Shown here: positions 1 to 9,210 of the stretch, one piece after another
How positions within the stretch are numbered: position 1 is the stretch's first letter
How the letters are laid out: the number at the start of each line of letters is the position of its first letter
Origin: Colwellia piezophila ATCC BAA-637
GTDB lineage: Bacteria; Pseudomonadota; Gammaproteobacteria; Enterobacterales; Alteromonadaceae
NCBI RefSeq assembly: GCF_000378625.1
Contig: NZ_KB905168.1
Coordinates: forward strand, 208,416-272,415
DNA length: 64,000 nt
Direction: 5' to 3'
Notes under the pieces: generated by a model
What the model saw: the letters and a program-made list of their open reading frames with translations, nothing else
Database searches by the model: none
Told to the model about the DNA's origin: nothing
Position numbers and translations under genes: made by a program

Positions 1-1
1 A

Positions 2-919
2 GGTGAAGGTTTTATTGTTATTACCGGCCCTATCGGTACAGGTAAAACGACTATTGCCCGGAACTTATTGGCTAATATTGCCGATGAAAACATTGTTGCT
101 GCACAATTAGTTACCACCCGACTATCACCCAATGAGTTACTTGAACTCATTGCCGCTGAATTTAACATCACAGTAAATGGCAATAGCAAAGCTGATGTAT
201 TAAAAAGTATCGAACAGTTCTTAATTGCTTTAAATAAACAAGGAAAACGTGCCTTATTACTGGTTGATGAAGCACAAAACCTACCGGCTGAAACTATTGA
301 AGAATTACGAATGCTTTCTAATTTTCAACTTGATAATAAGCCACTTATTCAAAGTTTTCTCTTAGGCCAAGAAGAATTAAGAAGTATTATTTCTGCTCCT
401 GATATGGAACAATTCAGACAGCGAATTATCGCTTCAGCTCATTTAAAACCATTAAACCCAGAAGAAGTTAAAAACTATATAAATCATAGGTTAGCACAAG
501 CAAACTGCAATAAAGAGGCCTTATTTTCTGATGAAGCTTTTCAGCTTATTTTTGAAAAAACCCTAGGTGTACCACGTAAGATAAATATTTTTGTTGATAG
601 AATATTATTGTTTGCCTTTCTCGAAGAACTCAACAATATAGACTGCCAAGCCATCAATGATGTTGCCGATGAAATGTCGGTAGAGCTAACAGGTTCACTC
701 AATGGTAATACATTAAAACACGATATTAATCAACAAAACTCAGTACCCCACTCAGCTGAAAAAGGTGAAAATATTAAAAACATTTTACGTGAAATAGAAG
801 ATATATTAGAGGTATCTATTCAGCAGAAAGTAAAAATGACTCGCTATATTGATAAACTTTTAAAACAAAAGAGTCGTGAATTCGCAGAGCTGCAAAGCAG
901 AAGTACTGACAGCGAATAA
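2..919 (+). CDS. XrtA/PEP-CTERM system-associated AAA ATPase (5' truncated by window edge)
   Basis: The frame is open from base 2, so the start lies outside the window. A Walker A motif GPIGTGKTT lies at bases 29-55, and the Walker B is LLLVDEAQ. The DEAQ box and overall similarity to MSHA-pilus (MshM) and type II secretion GspA/ExeA ATPases are the hallmarks of the putative secretion ATPase found in exosortase/PEP-CTERM loci. The C-terminal third is variable and ends in a charged helix. It is convergent with prsR, whose kinase partner belongs to the same system, which supports the assignment. An internal TTG at base 68 is not a credible start because it would delete the P-loop. The family is clear; its exact role in export of polysaccharide or PEP-CTERM proteins is inferred. 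Confidence 0.8.
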   Translation, partial: GEGFIVITGPIGTGKTTIARNLLANIADENIVAAQLVTTRLSPNELLELIAAEFNITVNGNSKADVLKSIEQFLIALNKQGKRALLLVDEAQNLPAETIEELRMLSNFQLDNKPLIQSFLLGQEELRSIISAPDMEQFRQRIIASAHLKPLNPEEVKNYINHRLAQANCNKEALFSDEAFQLIFEKTLGVPRKINIFVDRILLFAFLEELNNIDCQAINDVADEMSVELTGSLNGNTLKHDINQQNSVPHSAEKGENIKNILREIEDILEVSIQQKVKMTRYIDKLLKQKSREFAELQSRSTDSE

Positions 920-942
920 CGCTTGGCTGTCAGTATTATTTT
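904..942 (+). terminator. Intrinsic terminator of the ATPase gene
   Basis: A perfect 10-bp stem (904-913 with 926-935, arm TACTGACAGC) overlaps the stop codon and is followed by the T-rich run TTATTTT. It lies between two convergent genes. Confidence 0.75.
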
Positions 943-944
943 GA

Positions 945-2294
945 TTATACGTTTATAGCAATATTGTATTTTTCAATCAATGAGTAAAGTGTCGGCCTAG
1001 TTATACCTAATAATTCAGAGGTTTTAGACATATTCCCCTCAGCCAAGGCATAAGCTTTTTGAATAGCGATAGTTTCAGCTTGCTCACGAACAGCACGTAA
1101 ATTAAGCGACAATTCATATTCAGTATTTTCTTTATCAAAAAAACCTAAATCAAAAGCCGTCACCTGACTTCCTGTACTCATAATAACCGATGATTTGACT
1201 TTATTTTGTAGTTCTCGAATATTACCCGGCCAAAGATGATGCTTTAAACCATATAACGCATCATCAGCAAAGGATTTAACTTTACGTTTATACTCGGTGG
1301 AATATTGCTGTAAAAAGAAGTTAGCTAAAATAAGTACATCTTCGTCACGCTCACGCAGTGGCGGGATATTCAAGGTAATTTCAGTGATTCGATAAAAGAG
1401 ATCTTCCCGGAAAGTTTTTTGTGCAACCATTTCCTCAAGATTTTGATTAGTTGCACAAATAACACGAACATCGACTAAAATCTCTTTACGTCCACCCAAG
1501 CGCTCAATAACTTTCTCTTGTAAAAAACGCAATAGTTTTGCTTGTAAATGATAAGGCATATCGCCTATTTCATCTAAAAACAAAGTACCACCTTGAGCAC
1601 ACTCTATCTTTCCCAAGGTCGTTTTGTATGCGCCAGTAAAAGCGCCTTTTTCAAAACCGAATAACTCACTTTCCAATAAATTCTCAGGAATAGATGCACA
1701 GTTAATGGCTATAAATGGCTTATCACTACGATCACTCACTTTATGAATGGCTTTGGCAGTAACCTCTTTACCGGTACCACTTTCACCAAGTAAAAGCGCA
1801 GTAATTTCTGTTGGCGCTATACGTTGCACTATAAGACGTAATCTATCAATACTCTCACTACTACCAATGATTCCCGTATCACATCCCACTATTGACCTCA
1901 TACTACGGTTATCTATTTCTATCGTAGCCAACCTGAAGGCTCGAGAAACAATGATATTAATAACCTCAGCATCTACTGGTTTTTGGTAAAAATCGTATGC
2001 GCCCATTTCAATAGCTTTAAGAGCATTAGTTCGATCATCATTGCCAGTAATAACAATGATTTTGGTGTGGGGGGATATTTCTAATATCTGTTTTAATGCT
2101 GCTAAACCTTCGCTAGCATTGGTCGCATCTGGTGGTAAACCTAAATCTAAAGTAATGACTTTAGGTTCATGACGCCTCACAGCGGCAATAGCACTTTCAC
2201 GGGTATCTGCCAACACTACATCGTAGTCAGATAAACTCCATTTCAATTGCTTTTGTACACCTAAATCATCATCAATAATTAGTAATTTTTCCAT
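945..2294 (-). CDS. prsR: PEP-CTERM-box sigma-54-dependent response regulator PrsR
   Basis: An NtrC-type activator of 449 residues. The receiver domain has the acidic cluster D8-D10 and phospho-acceptor D50 (ITLDLGLP). The central AAA+ domain has Walker A GESGTGKE and the sigma-54 contact loop GAFTGA, and the C-terminus is a Fis-type helix-turn-helix (SELLGITRPTLYSLI). The ATG at 2294 is chosen because it starts exactly at MEKLLIIDDD and has an AAGGAT ribosome site about 11 nt upstream; a longer reading frame back to 2357 would overlap prsK. It follows prsK by 7 bp, so the two are one operon. In exosortase organisms this pair controls PEP-CTERM and polysaccharide genes through sigma-54 promoters. 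The role is by family, not shown here. Confidence 0.85.
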   Translation of the reverse strand: MEKLLIIDDDLGVQKQLKWSLSDYDVVLADTRESAIAAVRRHEPKVITLDLGLPPDATNASEGLAALKQILEISPHTKIIVITGNDDRTNALKAIEMGAYDFYQKPVDAEVINIIVSRAFRLATIEIDNRSMRSIVGCDTGIIGSSESIDRLRLIVQRIAPTEITALLLGESGTGKEVTAKAIHKVSDRSDKPFIAINCASIPENLLESELFGFEKGAFTGAYKTTLGKIECAQGGTLFLDEIGDMPYHLQAKLLRFLQEKVIERLGGRKEILVDVRVICATNQNLEEMVAQKTFREDLFYRITEITLNIPPLRERDEDVLILANFFLQQYSTEYKRKVKSFADDALYGLKHHLWPGNIRELQNKVKSSVIMSTGSQVTAFDLGFFDKENTEYELSLNLRAVREQAETIAIQKAYALAEGNMSKTSELLGITRPTLYSLIEKYNIAINV

Positions 2295-2301
2295 AACAAT
2301 A

Positions 2302-4341
2302 TCATATCCTTTGTTTATTATTGTGCGGAATAATGATGCGAAAGTGACTACCTTCATTTTCGCAGCTCGTTACCTGCAAGGTACCGTCAATGCTTTCAAT
2401 AAACTGTTTTGCTTCATAAACGCCAATGCCCATACCGGCATTTCCCTTAGTCGTATCAAAGGGTTTAAAAAGACGATTAGCTATAAAGTCGGCTGACATA
2501 CCACAGCCATTATCAATGATAGATAGACACAAACTAGTGGTTGTTATTTCCGCTATGATCTTAACCCAACCACTTTCACTTGTCGCTTCCTGAGCATTTT
2601 GTAATAAATGGTTTAACACGGAAGAAAAAAACTCTTCGTCAATGGATATCAGACTTTCAAGTGCAAGCTCCGTACTAATATAGGGCTTTTGAACGTTACG
2701 TTGCTTCACTACTGCCAATATCAAAGCCTGTATATCGGTGTTTTTTTTGCTAGTCTCTGCTACGTGTTTATTACGCAATTGTATTAATACTTTATCAAGT
2801 CGCCAGGTGGCCGCTTCTATCGTTTCAAATACATCATCGACAAAATCCGGATTATCTTTATGCCGCTTTGCGTTACTGTTAATTAACGCCAGCTGTGCTT
2901 GAATATTTTTTAAGTCATGTACCAAAAAGGCAGACATACGATTAAAGGCATCAAACTGTTTAGACTCAGCTAAACTTTCATTGGCTTCATTCAGAGATAA
3001 GTAATTACTTAGCTGTTTTGAAATGGAAAATAGTAAATCTCTATCCTCCCAATTCAAAAGCCCTTGCTCTTCAGTCATAGCTAACAAGAAAAATCCGTAG
3101 ACAGATTTATTCATAAATATAGGAATAATAATATCAATGTGCTTTTGTCGACAAAATTGAGTATCTAGTGTTAATCCAGGGTAGCTATGCTCTACTTTAG
3201 CAAACTCCCTAACATCAATTATCCAGCCGTGCTGTTGGCAAAATGTCTCCACTGAAGCCAAGAAATCCAAATCAGTTGCTTTAAGGTTAAAATTTTTCTG
3301 ATAAAGCGCCTTATACCGATCCGATGGGTGTTTTTTTATTAAGGCTCCCTGATCAATATTTAAAGAAGCACAAATAATATGGGTAGCCGTGTGATAATAA
3401 TCATCATTTTCACCAATTTCGAGTTGCTCAATAGATTTAAGCCACTCTACCCGGTAATCATATTTATTTGAAAAAAAGTGCTTAGTAATGAAAACTTTAA
3501 CTTCTCTGCGAAATTTTTCAGTAATTAATAACGCCGCTAAAACACTACTACCCAAAATAAAAAAAGCGATGCTAATAACATCCCCCCAAGTGCCGCCAAA
3601 ATAATTAATGGCGTAACCCGCAATGGCCAATAATAATAAATAAGCCCCTGAAATTAGTAACATTGAACTATAAAAAACCACGTCTCGAGAAACAAAAACA
3701 TCAACAGACCAGTCCTTAATTCGTCGAGTACTGACTAATATTAACGGCATACCTACGGCAACGATAAAACCACGCGCATACCAATAAGAAAAATCGAGCT
3801 GATTAACCATAACAGCCTGAGCAAAAAGTACAAAATCAAATGCTGTTGCCATGCCCAAAGCTATTATGAGTGACCAAATAGCCCATTTAACTCTAACCTC
3901 GGCATTTCTATATAACTGTTCCAGTAAAACTAACAACCATAAATTTAATAATAATAATAAGGAAAATAAAAATTTAACGCTTTCAGGAATAAACAGAGCC
4001 ATTCCCCAACATAATATGGATAATCCACTCCAAACCACTAGGTATTTCTTAATCTTTGGGTGAGTAACTAACGCCTTAACTGAGGTAATATTGACTTGTG
4101 TACAAATAATCAAGAGCGACCAAGTCGCTAATTTAAAGGTCTCTACCGCCAGAACGATAAGTAATGAAAAACCTTGTTTGGGTTGTAATGCGGCACTGAG
4201 GGATGAAGTAAATACCAGTAATGCAGCGACTAACACTAAGCAGCCGGCAAGGGTTTTATTGCGGGCTGCCAGCAATAATAAAATAAAAATAGCATAGGCA
4301 CTCGCCGCTAAAAAATAACCTGATGTGCCAATGACTTCCAT
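2302..4341 (-). CDS. prsK: XrtA/PEP-CTERM system sensor histidine kinase PrsK
   Basis: 679 residues. The first 300 or so form a multi-helix membrane domain, starting with a hydrophobic stretch at residues 8-27. A GAF-like cytoplasmic region follows (about residues 300-455). Then come the H box at about residue 475 (FLVHDLKN), the N box LNHLLQNAQEA and the G boxes DNGCGM and GMGIGVYEAK. The HDLKN form of the H box, the GAF domain and the poly-helix sensor are typical of PrsK. It probably phosphorylates PrsR, encoded 7 bp downstream. The ligand is unknown. The 244 bp beyond its start hold a repeat fragment and no gene. Confidence 0.85.
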   Translation of the reverse strand: MEVIGTSGYFLAASAYAIFILLLLAARNKTLAGCLVLVAALLVFTSSLSAALQPKQGFSLLIVLAVETFKLATWSLLIICTQVNITSVKALVTHPKIKKYLVVWSGLSILCWGMALFIPESVKFLFSLLLLLNLWLLVLLEQLYRNAEVRVKWAIWSLIIALGMATAFDFVLFAQAVMVNQLDFSYWYARGFIVAVGMPLILVSTRRIKDWSVDVFVSRDVVFYSSMLLISGAYLLLLAIAGYAINYFGGTWGDVISIAFFILGSSVLAALLITEKFRREVKVFITKHFFSNKYDYRVEWLKSIEQLEIGENDDYYHTATHIICASLNIDQGALIKKHPSDRYKALYQKNFNLKATDLDFLASVETFCQQHGWIIDVREFAKVEHSYPGLTLDTQFCRQKHIDIIIPIFMNKSVYGFFLLAMTEEQGLLNWEDRDLLFSISKQLSNYLSLNEANESLAESKQFDAFNRMSAFLVHDLKNIQAQLALINSNAKRHKDNPDFVDDVFETIEAATWRLDKVLIQLRNKHVAETSKKNTDIQALILAVVKQRNVQKPYISTELALESLISIDEEFFSSVLNHLLQNAQEATSESGWVKIIAEITTTSLCLSIIDNGCGMSADFIANRLFKPFDTTKGNAGMGIGVYEAKQFIESIDGTLQVTSCENEGSHFRIIIPHNNKQRI

Positions 4342-4388
4342 TTATATTTATCCTTGCTTTAATAGCCCTATATCTAAGCAGTACAGTG

Positions 4389-4455
4389 CATTATCAAAAT
4401 CAATAACGCTGTATATAAGCCTTTACTTTTTATTAGGTATTCGCCCTTTTGGAGC
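4389..4455 (+). repeat. Fragment of dispersed intergenic repeat (type B core)
   Basis: The core shared with 17863-17932 and 25883-26090 (same orientation) and 44569-44832 (opposite) is present: TTATCAAAATCAATAA, a TATAAGC motif, then a TTAGGTATTCGCCCTT block. The terminal inverted repeats seen in the 44.6 kb copy are missing, so this is a decayed remnant. Confidence 0.6.
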
Positions 4456-4585
4456 ACATGGACATAATGATAACGTCGCAAAACATGCTCGAAATATAAT
4501 AACTATAACGATTCATATTTTAATGTAGCCCTTGCTGCTCTAAGTGAACACTCCTTTATTCGGAACGGTATTAATTATCTTTTTT

Positions 4586-7500
4586 CTAGCCTGCTTTAGG
4601 GGTAAATATATCTGTTAATATGGGTACCAATAAAAAGCTTGATATAGCGGATACACATAATCCTGAAATTAACACTACCCCCAGAGGCTGCCATAACCCA
4701 CCGCCAAACAGGGTTAAAGGTATTAACCCTCCTATGGTAGTTAAGGTTGTTAATAATATTGGTGTGAAGCGTACAGCACTCGCCTGTAATATTGCCGAGT
4801 GCTTATCTAAACCTAATTTTAAATTAGCATTAGTACTATCAATCAAAATAATGGCATTGTTAACAACGATACCAAACAAACTGATTAGACCGACAAAGGC
4901 CATCATAGAAAAAGATAAGCCCGTTAAATATAAGCCAATAATAGAGCCGGCCATGGCAAAAGGTATTGAACTGAAAATAATCATCGGTTGTAATATTGAT
5001 TTAAACTGTAGTACTAAAACGGCAAAAATTCCCATCGCTGTAATTAGCATGACTTGCGTTAAACCTGCAAAAGTTTTTTGTCTAGATTCCTCTTCACCAC
5101 CTAAAGTAAAATACATACCGTTAGGTAAATCATACTGTTCAAGATAATTTACCAGTTCTTCGGTAATATCCCCTACCGAGTAACCCGTTTCAACATCTGC
5201 AGAGACTTTGGCCATGCGTAACTTTTGATAATGAAAAAAATCACTCCCACCCTTTTTTAACTCTAGTTTAGCTAGCTGTTGAAGCGGGATAGCCACACCT
5301 TGGCTATTACTAATCTCTATTGCAGATAAACTTTCAATGGTGGGTTTTTTCTGACGTATCACAATAGGATAATCCTCACCATTATTATCATTAAACTGCC
5401 CGACACTTGTCCCCGATAAAATGGTGCTTATGGTATTATCTAATTGTTCTATGCTAACACCGCTAAGTGCCGCTTGTTGATAGTTAATAGTAAGCGATAA
5501 TTCGGTATTAGCCATACCGATGGGATTATCAATATTTACCACACCTGTCACCTGGCGCATTTTCGCCGCTAAGTCATTAGCAACTTGCTCTAAATCACTT
5601 AATGATTCACTTAATAAACGAATGGCTATAACCTGATCGGTCACTGGACCCTGAGTAAATTCTTTAACGGTTATTTCCGCCTGCGGCCATTGATTAAAAT
5701 CATCACGTAGACTTTTCACCAGAGCGGTGACTTCATCCTCTTGATAGGCCTTTAGCACGATAAGTGCTTGACCAAATCGAATCATGCCACGCTTAGGTAC
5801 TTCATTATAATAAATACGGGGATTAGCATTGCCTATATTAAGTGCTACTTTATCGACTAAATCATAGCCCTTAACATGTAACCTTACTTGCTGAAGAATT
5901 TTATCTGTATAGGCTAAGGAGGAGTTTGCCGGGGTATTAACATTAATTAATATCATGGGTTTTTCTGCTTTAGGAAACAAGCTAACGCCGACCAGGGGAA
6001 ATAAAGAAAACATAGCCGCTAGCATCAGTAAACTAACAACAATAACGACTATTTTATAACGCATTAATACCTTTAATGTATTGGCATAACTTCTTTCCGC
6101 AAAAATATTTACGTAGTGCTGTAAGGTGTTCACTTTAAAAGCTTTTGGTTTAGTGTCCTTTTCAATTACAACGAGTAACTTACTGGCTAACAGGGGGGTT
6201 AACGTTAAAGCCACGAGTAACGAAGCAAATAACACTAAAACCACAGTGATCGGCATTGACCGAATAAAATCACCGGTATTACTTTGAATCATCAGCATAG
6301 GTAAAAAGGCGAGCATAGTCGTAATAGTGCCACTGGAGATAGCCCACGCTACTTTACTGGTACCACTTGCCGCCGCTTGTTTGATATCTTTACCAAGCTT
6401 CTTTTCTCTGTGAATGCTTTCGGTTACTACAATAGCGTTATCGACTAATAAACCTAACGCTATGATTAATCCAACGATCGACATTTGTTGTAAGCCATAA
6501 CCACTAAAGTCTAGCCAACCTATTGCCATCAAAAAAGATATCGGAATTGCGAGTATCACCACGAGGGCTTCACGGATGCCCAAAAAGAGTACGGCCATCA
6601 AGCCCACAATTATTAGACCTTGGGTTAAGTTATCAAAGAAGCCATTAACACGAATGTTAACGCTATCCGCTTGCTGAAATAACTTAGCTAGCTTTATATC
6701 ATTAGGTAAACTTTGTTGAAATAGTTCAAGCTCTCGATTAATTTTCTCCGTTAAAACAAATATATTGGTTTTCTCGCGCTGCTCTATGGTAATAAATATT
6801 GCAGGAATATCATCAAAATAAGCTAAGTAACTAGGCTCTGCATCAGAAAAACTAACACGAGCGACATCTTTAACTTTTAAAATGCCATTAGCACTGACCA
6901 TATTGCCATTACTAATAATGGTATTTTCTATATCAACTAATTGAGTAAAGTTACCACTCGCCTTAACATTAAACCGTCTTGTGCTAGCATCAACAAAACC
7001 AGGGGTGATATTTAATGCTCGGCCTTGAAGCACTTGATTAATATCCCTAACAGCTAAGCCATAATGCTTCAACATTGCTAAATTTATATCAATAGCAACA
7101 ATTTGCCTCGGATATCCCCATATACTCGCTTTACGGACACTAGCGATGGTTTCTAAGCGTTTTTCTAGTAACTTGGCATGCAACTCCATGATTTTGTAGT
7201 CGGTTGGTTCTGACCACAAGGCCAATTGCATAATCGCAACACTACTCGGTGTTGCTTTCAAAACAAGTAACTGGGCAATACCACTAGGTAGGCTTGGTCG
7301 TACTGTTGAAACGGCTTGCTTTACTTTATTAAATGCGGCTTCAGCATCAGTACCGTATAGAAAATCTATGGTAATTCTTACCGCACCATTATGAATTTTA
7401 GCTTCAATTTTTTTGATGTTTTCAATATCAGAAATTTCTTGTTCAAGAGGATCAACTACTAACGTTTCAATATCACTAGGTGAGGCCCCCGGGTAAACCA

Positions 7501-7645
7501 CTTCAATCAAAGTAACAGGGAGATCAAACTGTGGGTCTTCTGAGCGCGGCATATTTAAATAAGACACTACACCAACCAAAACCATCAATAAAAAAATCGT
7601 TAAGGTAAATTGTGCATTATCTATCGCAAGCCTAGGGAGTTTCAT
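4586..7645 (-). CDS. RND-family efflux permease (AcrB/MdtB-like)
   Basis: 1019 residues, the usual size for a hydrophobe/amphiphile RND pump. An N-terminal membrane helix (about 12-31) is followed by a large periplasmic domain starting PRSEDPQF. A helix cluster carries the proton-relay region (GLLVDNAIVVTESIHRE), then come a second periplasmic loop and a last helix cluster with GIVVNNAIILID. It should use the proton gradient to export a substrate through a periplasmic adaptor and an outer-membrane channel. The adaptor gene lies 13 bp upstream in the same operon; no TolC-type gene is next to it. The substrate cannot be told from sequence. The start is supported by an AAAGG about 10 nt upstream. 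Confidence 0.9.
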   Translation of the reverse strand: MKLPRLAIDNAQFTLTIFLLMVLVGVVSYLNMPRSEDPQFDLPVTLIEVVYPGASPSDIETLVVDPLEQEISDIENIKKIEAKIHNGAVRITIDFLYGTDAEAAFNKVKQAVSTVRPSLPSGIAQLLVLKATPSSVAIMQLALWSEPTDYKIMELHAKLLEKRLETIASVRKASIWGYPRQIVAIDINLAMLKHYGLAVRDINQVLQGRALNITPGFVDASTRRFNVKASGNFTQLVDIENTIISNGNMVSANGILKVKDVARVSFSDAEPSYLAYFDDIPAIFITIEQREKTNIFVLTEKINRELELFQQSLPNDIKLAKLFQQADSVNIRVNGFFDNLTQGLIIVGLMAVLFLGIREALVVILAIPISFLMAIGWLDFSGYGLQQMSIVGLIIALGLLVDNAIVVTESIHREKKLGKDIKQAAASGTSKVAWAISSGTITTMLAFLPMLMIQSNTGDFIRSMPITVVLVLFASLLVALTLTPLLASKLLVVIEKDTKPKAFKVNTLQHYVNIFAERSYANTLKVLMRYKIVVIVVSLLMLAAMFSLFPLVGVSLFPKAEKPMILINVNTPANSSLAYTDKILQQVRLHVKGYDLVDKVALNIGNANPRIYYNEVPKRGMIRFGQALIVLKAYQEDEVTALVKSLRDDFNQWPQAEITVKEFTQGPVTDQVIAIRLLSESLSDLEQVANDLAAKMRQVTGVVNIDNPIGMANTELSLTINYQQAALSGVSIEQLDNTISTILSGTSVGQFNDNNGEDYPIVIRQKKPTIESLSAIEISNSQGVAIPLQQLAKLELKKGGSDFFHYQKLRMAKVSADVETGYSVGDITEELVNYLEQYDLPNGMYFTLGGEEESRQKTFAGLTQVMLITAMGIFAVLVLQFKSILQPMIIFSSIPFAMAGSIIGLYLTGLSFSMMAFVGLISLFGIVVNNAIILIDSTNANLKLGLDKHSAILQASAVRFTPILLTTLTTIGGLIPLTLFGGGLWQPLGVVLISGLCVSAISSFLLVPILTDIFTPKAG

Positions 7646-7658
7646 TGGATACTTGCCT

Positions 7659-8723
7659 TTATTGACCGTTATCTAGTGGTTTATTTTTACTTAACGCTAG
7701 ATGTTGCCAACCGCGAATAACCACCTTTAAGGGGAGGGAGGGTTGCTGAGCAGATAAATATATATAATCATTGGTGAGTTTTTTGATAACAAGCGCTTGT
7801 TGTATAAAACTATCAAGCTTTGTCGAGTTAACATCCTGTACCATAATTAAGGCTAGACCTTGCCTATCAATACTATTAAGTGCAGCTATGGGTACACGAT
7901 AGGCTAGGGTATCAGTAATAATATCCGTCGATACCTGTGCTAATTGACCAACAACAACTTGATCAATTGCTAAATCTGATAATAAAACTTCAATGGTAAA
8001 TAAGTGACTTTGTTGATCAGCAATCGCGGGGATTTTACTCAGGCTACCTTCAACTAAACCAAATTGAGTCAAATTAATGCTAAGTTTTTGCTGTAATTTA
8101 ACGAGGTTAACTTCTTCAGCAGTTAACGCTACTCGAACTACTAGATTATTGTCTATTGCCGCTATTTTTAATGCACTTTGATTCGGGCTTTGCAGCTCTC
8201 CTAACTCAGTAAACCTTGTTAATACCACACCATCAAAAGGGGCGAATAATTGTGATTTAGATAAATTATATTCTGCCACTTTATGACTAGCACGCGTTGT
8301 TGCAACTAACGTTTTAGCTTCATCTAATGCTTGTTGAGAACTTAAGTTTTTACTGAGCAGAGTATTAACCCGCTTAATATCTCTTTTAGCCTGTAATAAT
8401 CGAGCATAACTAGCATTTTTTTCTGCAACAAGCTCTGCACTATCAAGCTCTGCGAGTAACTGGCCTTTAGTGAAGCTTTCCCCTTCATCTATATTAAGTG
8501 CTTCGAGGTAACCACTACTTTTGAAAGATAGCTTTAACGTTCGCTTGAAGGCTAATTTACCAGTACGGTTTATTGTTTGAACAATAGGCTCTGCGTTAAT
8601 GGTTACGGTTTCAAATTGTTGTGCTGAAAGTGGCATAACAATCAATGTACAAGCAATAAGTAAACTTGAAAAAAAAGTTTGTGGAAGTATTAATGAGAGT
8701 AATCCGAAGAAACATGCTTTCAT
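7659..8723 (-). CDS. RND efflux periplasmic adaptor (membrane fusion protein)
   Basis: 354 residues. A hydrophobic N-terminus (about residues 4-34, ending near SAQQ) looks like a signal peptide; no clear lipobox is visible. A barrel-sandwich (lipoyl-like) half with the motif VDEGESF-type NIDEGESFTKGQLLAELDS is followed by an alpha-helical hairpin (ASYARLLQAKRDIKRVNTLLSKN). The second lipoyl half reads LFAPFDGVVLTRFTELGE, and beta-barrel and membrane-proximal domains follow. It links the permease encoded 13 bp downstream to an outer-membrane channel. The two genes form one operon. The 227 bp between its start and the tRNA hold no gene and presumably carry both promoters, back to back. Confidence 0.88.
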   Translation of the reverse strand: MKACFFGLLSLILPQTFFSSLLIACTLIVMPLSAQQFETVTINAEPIVQTINRTGKLAFKRTLKLSFKSSGYLEALNIDEGESFTKGQLLAELDSAELVAEKNASYARLLQAKRDIKRVNTLLSKNLSSQQALDEAKTLVATTRASHKVAEYNLSKSQLFAPFDGVVLTRFTELGELQSPNQSALKIAAIDNNLVVRVALTAEEVNLVKLQQKLSINLTQFGLVEGSLSKIPAIADQQSHLFTIEVLLSDLAIDQVVVGQLAQVSTDIITDTLAYRVPIAALNSIDRQGLALIMVQDVNSTKLDSFIQQALVIKKLTNDYIYLSAQQPSLPLKVVIRGWQHLALSKNKPLDNGQ

Positions 8724-8950
8724 TGTGAAAATATAACCAAAGATTTGATAGGGTATTCATAACTTTAGGAAGTTTTTTCACTAAAGTACATAAATAAAAA
8801 AAATAGGGTCAATATTCGGTTAAAAGAACCTATAAACCTAGCTAAAATGAGATATTTTGTTAACTACACTAGACAATTATATTGATAAATTATAGTATTT
8901 GCCGCGCATTCCTTGAAGCTATGTTTTTCTTAATATATCTCCTCAATAAA

Positions 8951-9027
8951 CCACCCGTAGCTCAGCTGGATAGAGCGCGCCCCTCCGGAGGGCGAGGTCA
9001 CAGGTTCGACTCCTGTCGGGTGGACCA
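8951..9027 (+). tRNA. tRNA-Arg (anticodon CCG)
   Basis: A full cloverleaf folds by eye: acceptor stem CCACCCG with CGGGTGG, discriminator A and encoded CCA; D arm GCTC..GAGC; anticodon stem CGCCC/GGGCG around loop CTCCGGA (anticodon CCG); T arm ACAGG TTCGACT CCTGT. It reads CGG codons. Its 3' end is the integration site of the island that follows. A weak promoter-like pair (TAGACA at 8870, TATAGT at 8891, 15-bp spacer) precedes a GC-rich GCCGCGC discriminator; this is a guess only. Confidence 0.97.
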
Positions 9028-9028
9028 T
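9006..9028 (+). other. attL (3' end of tRNA-Arg)
   Basis: TCGACTCCTGTCGG at 9006-9019 is repeated exactly at 17405-17418; in both places ACCAT follows. Here GTGG lies between, completing the tRNA acceptor stem. Confidence 0.8.
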
Positions 9029-9140
9029 TTACAGCATTAATAATAAACATTAATGCTCTAAATTCCACGAAAACCCTATAAAAACCTTGCTTTTAGCTAT
9101 CAACAACGATTAATAGCGATTTATTAAAACCAATCTTTAT

Positions 9141-9161
9141 AGTAACATTCATAGTAACACT
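9141..9161 (+). promoter_or_regulatory. Paired integrase arm-type sites, left end
   Basis: Two direct copies of AGTAACAYT (9141-9149 and 9153-9161) are spaced 12 bp start to start. The same pair with the same spacing occurs next to the right end (17332, 17344). An inverted copy (GTGTTACT, 9203-9210) touches the integrase start codon and could allow autoregulation. Function is inferred from position. Confidence 0.5.
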
Positions 9162-9210
9162 GGCGAGTCCAGCTCCTAATTTACCCTATATTTTAAATAC
9201 TGGTGTTACT

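Noticed and set aside
4620..5147. 175-codon plus-strand frame opposite the RND permease gene
   Set aside because: It lies wholly antisense to a full-length, well-recognised RND gene and has no motif or ribosome site.
9141..9161. CRISPR-like short repeats at the island ends
   Set aside because: Only two 9-bp copies per end with 3-bp gaps, no spacers and no cas genes; no CRISPR array was seen anywhere in the window.
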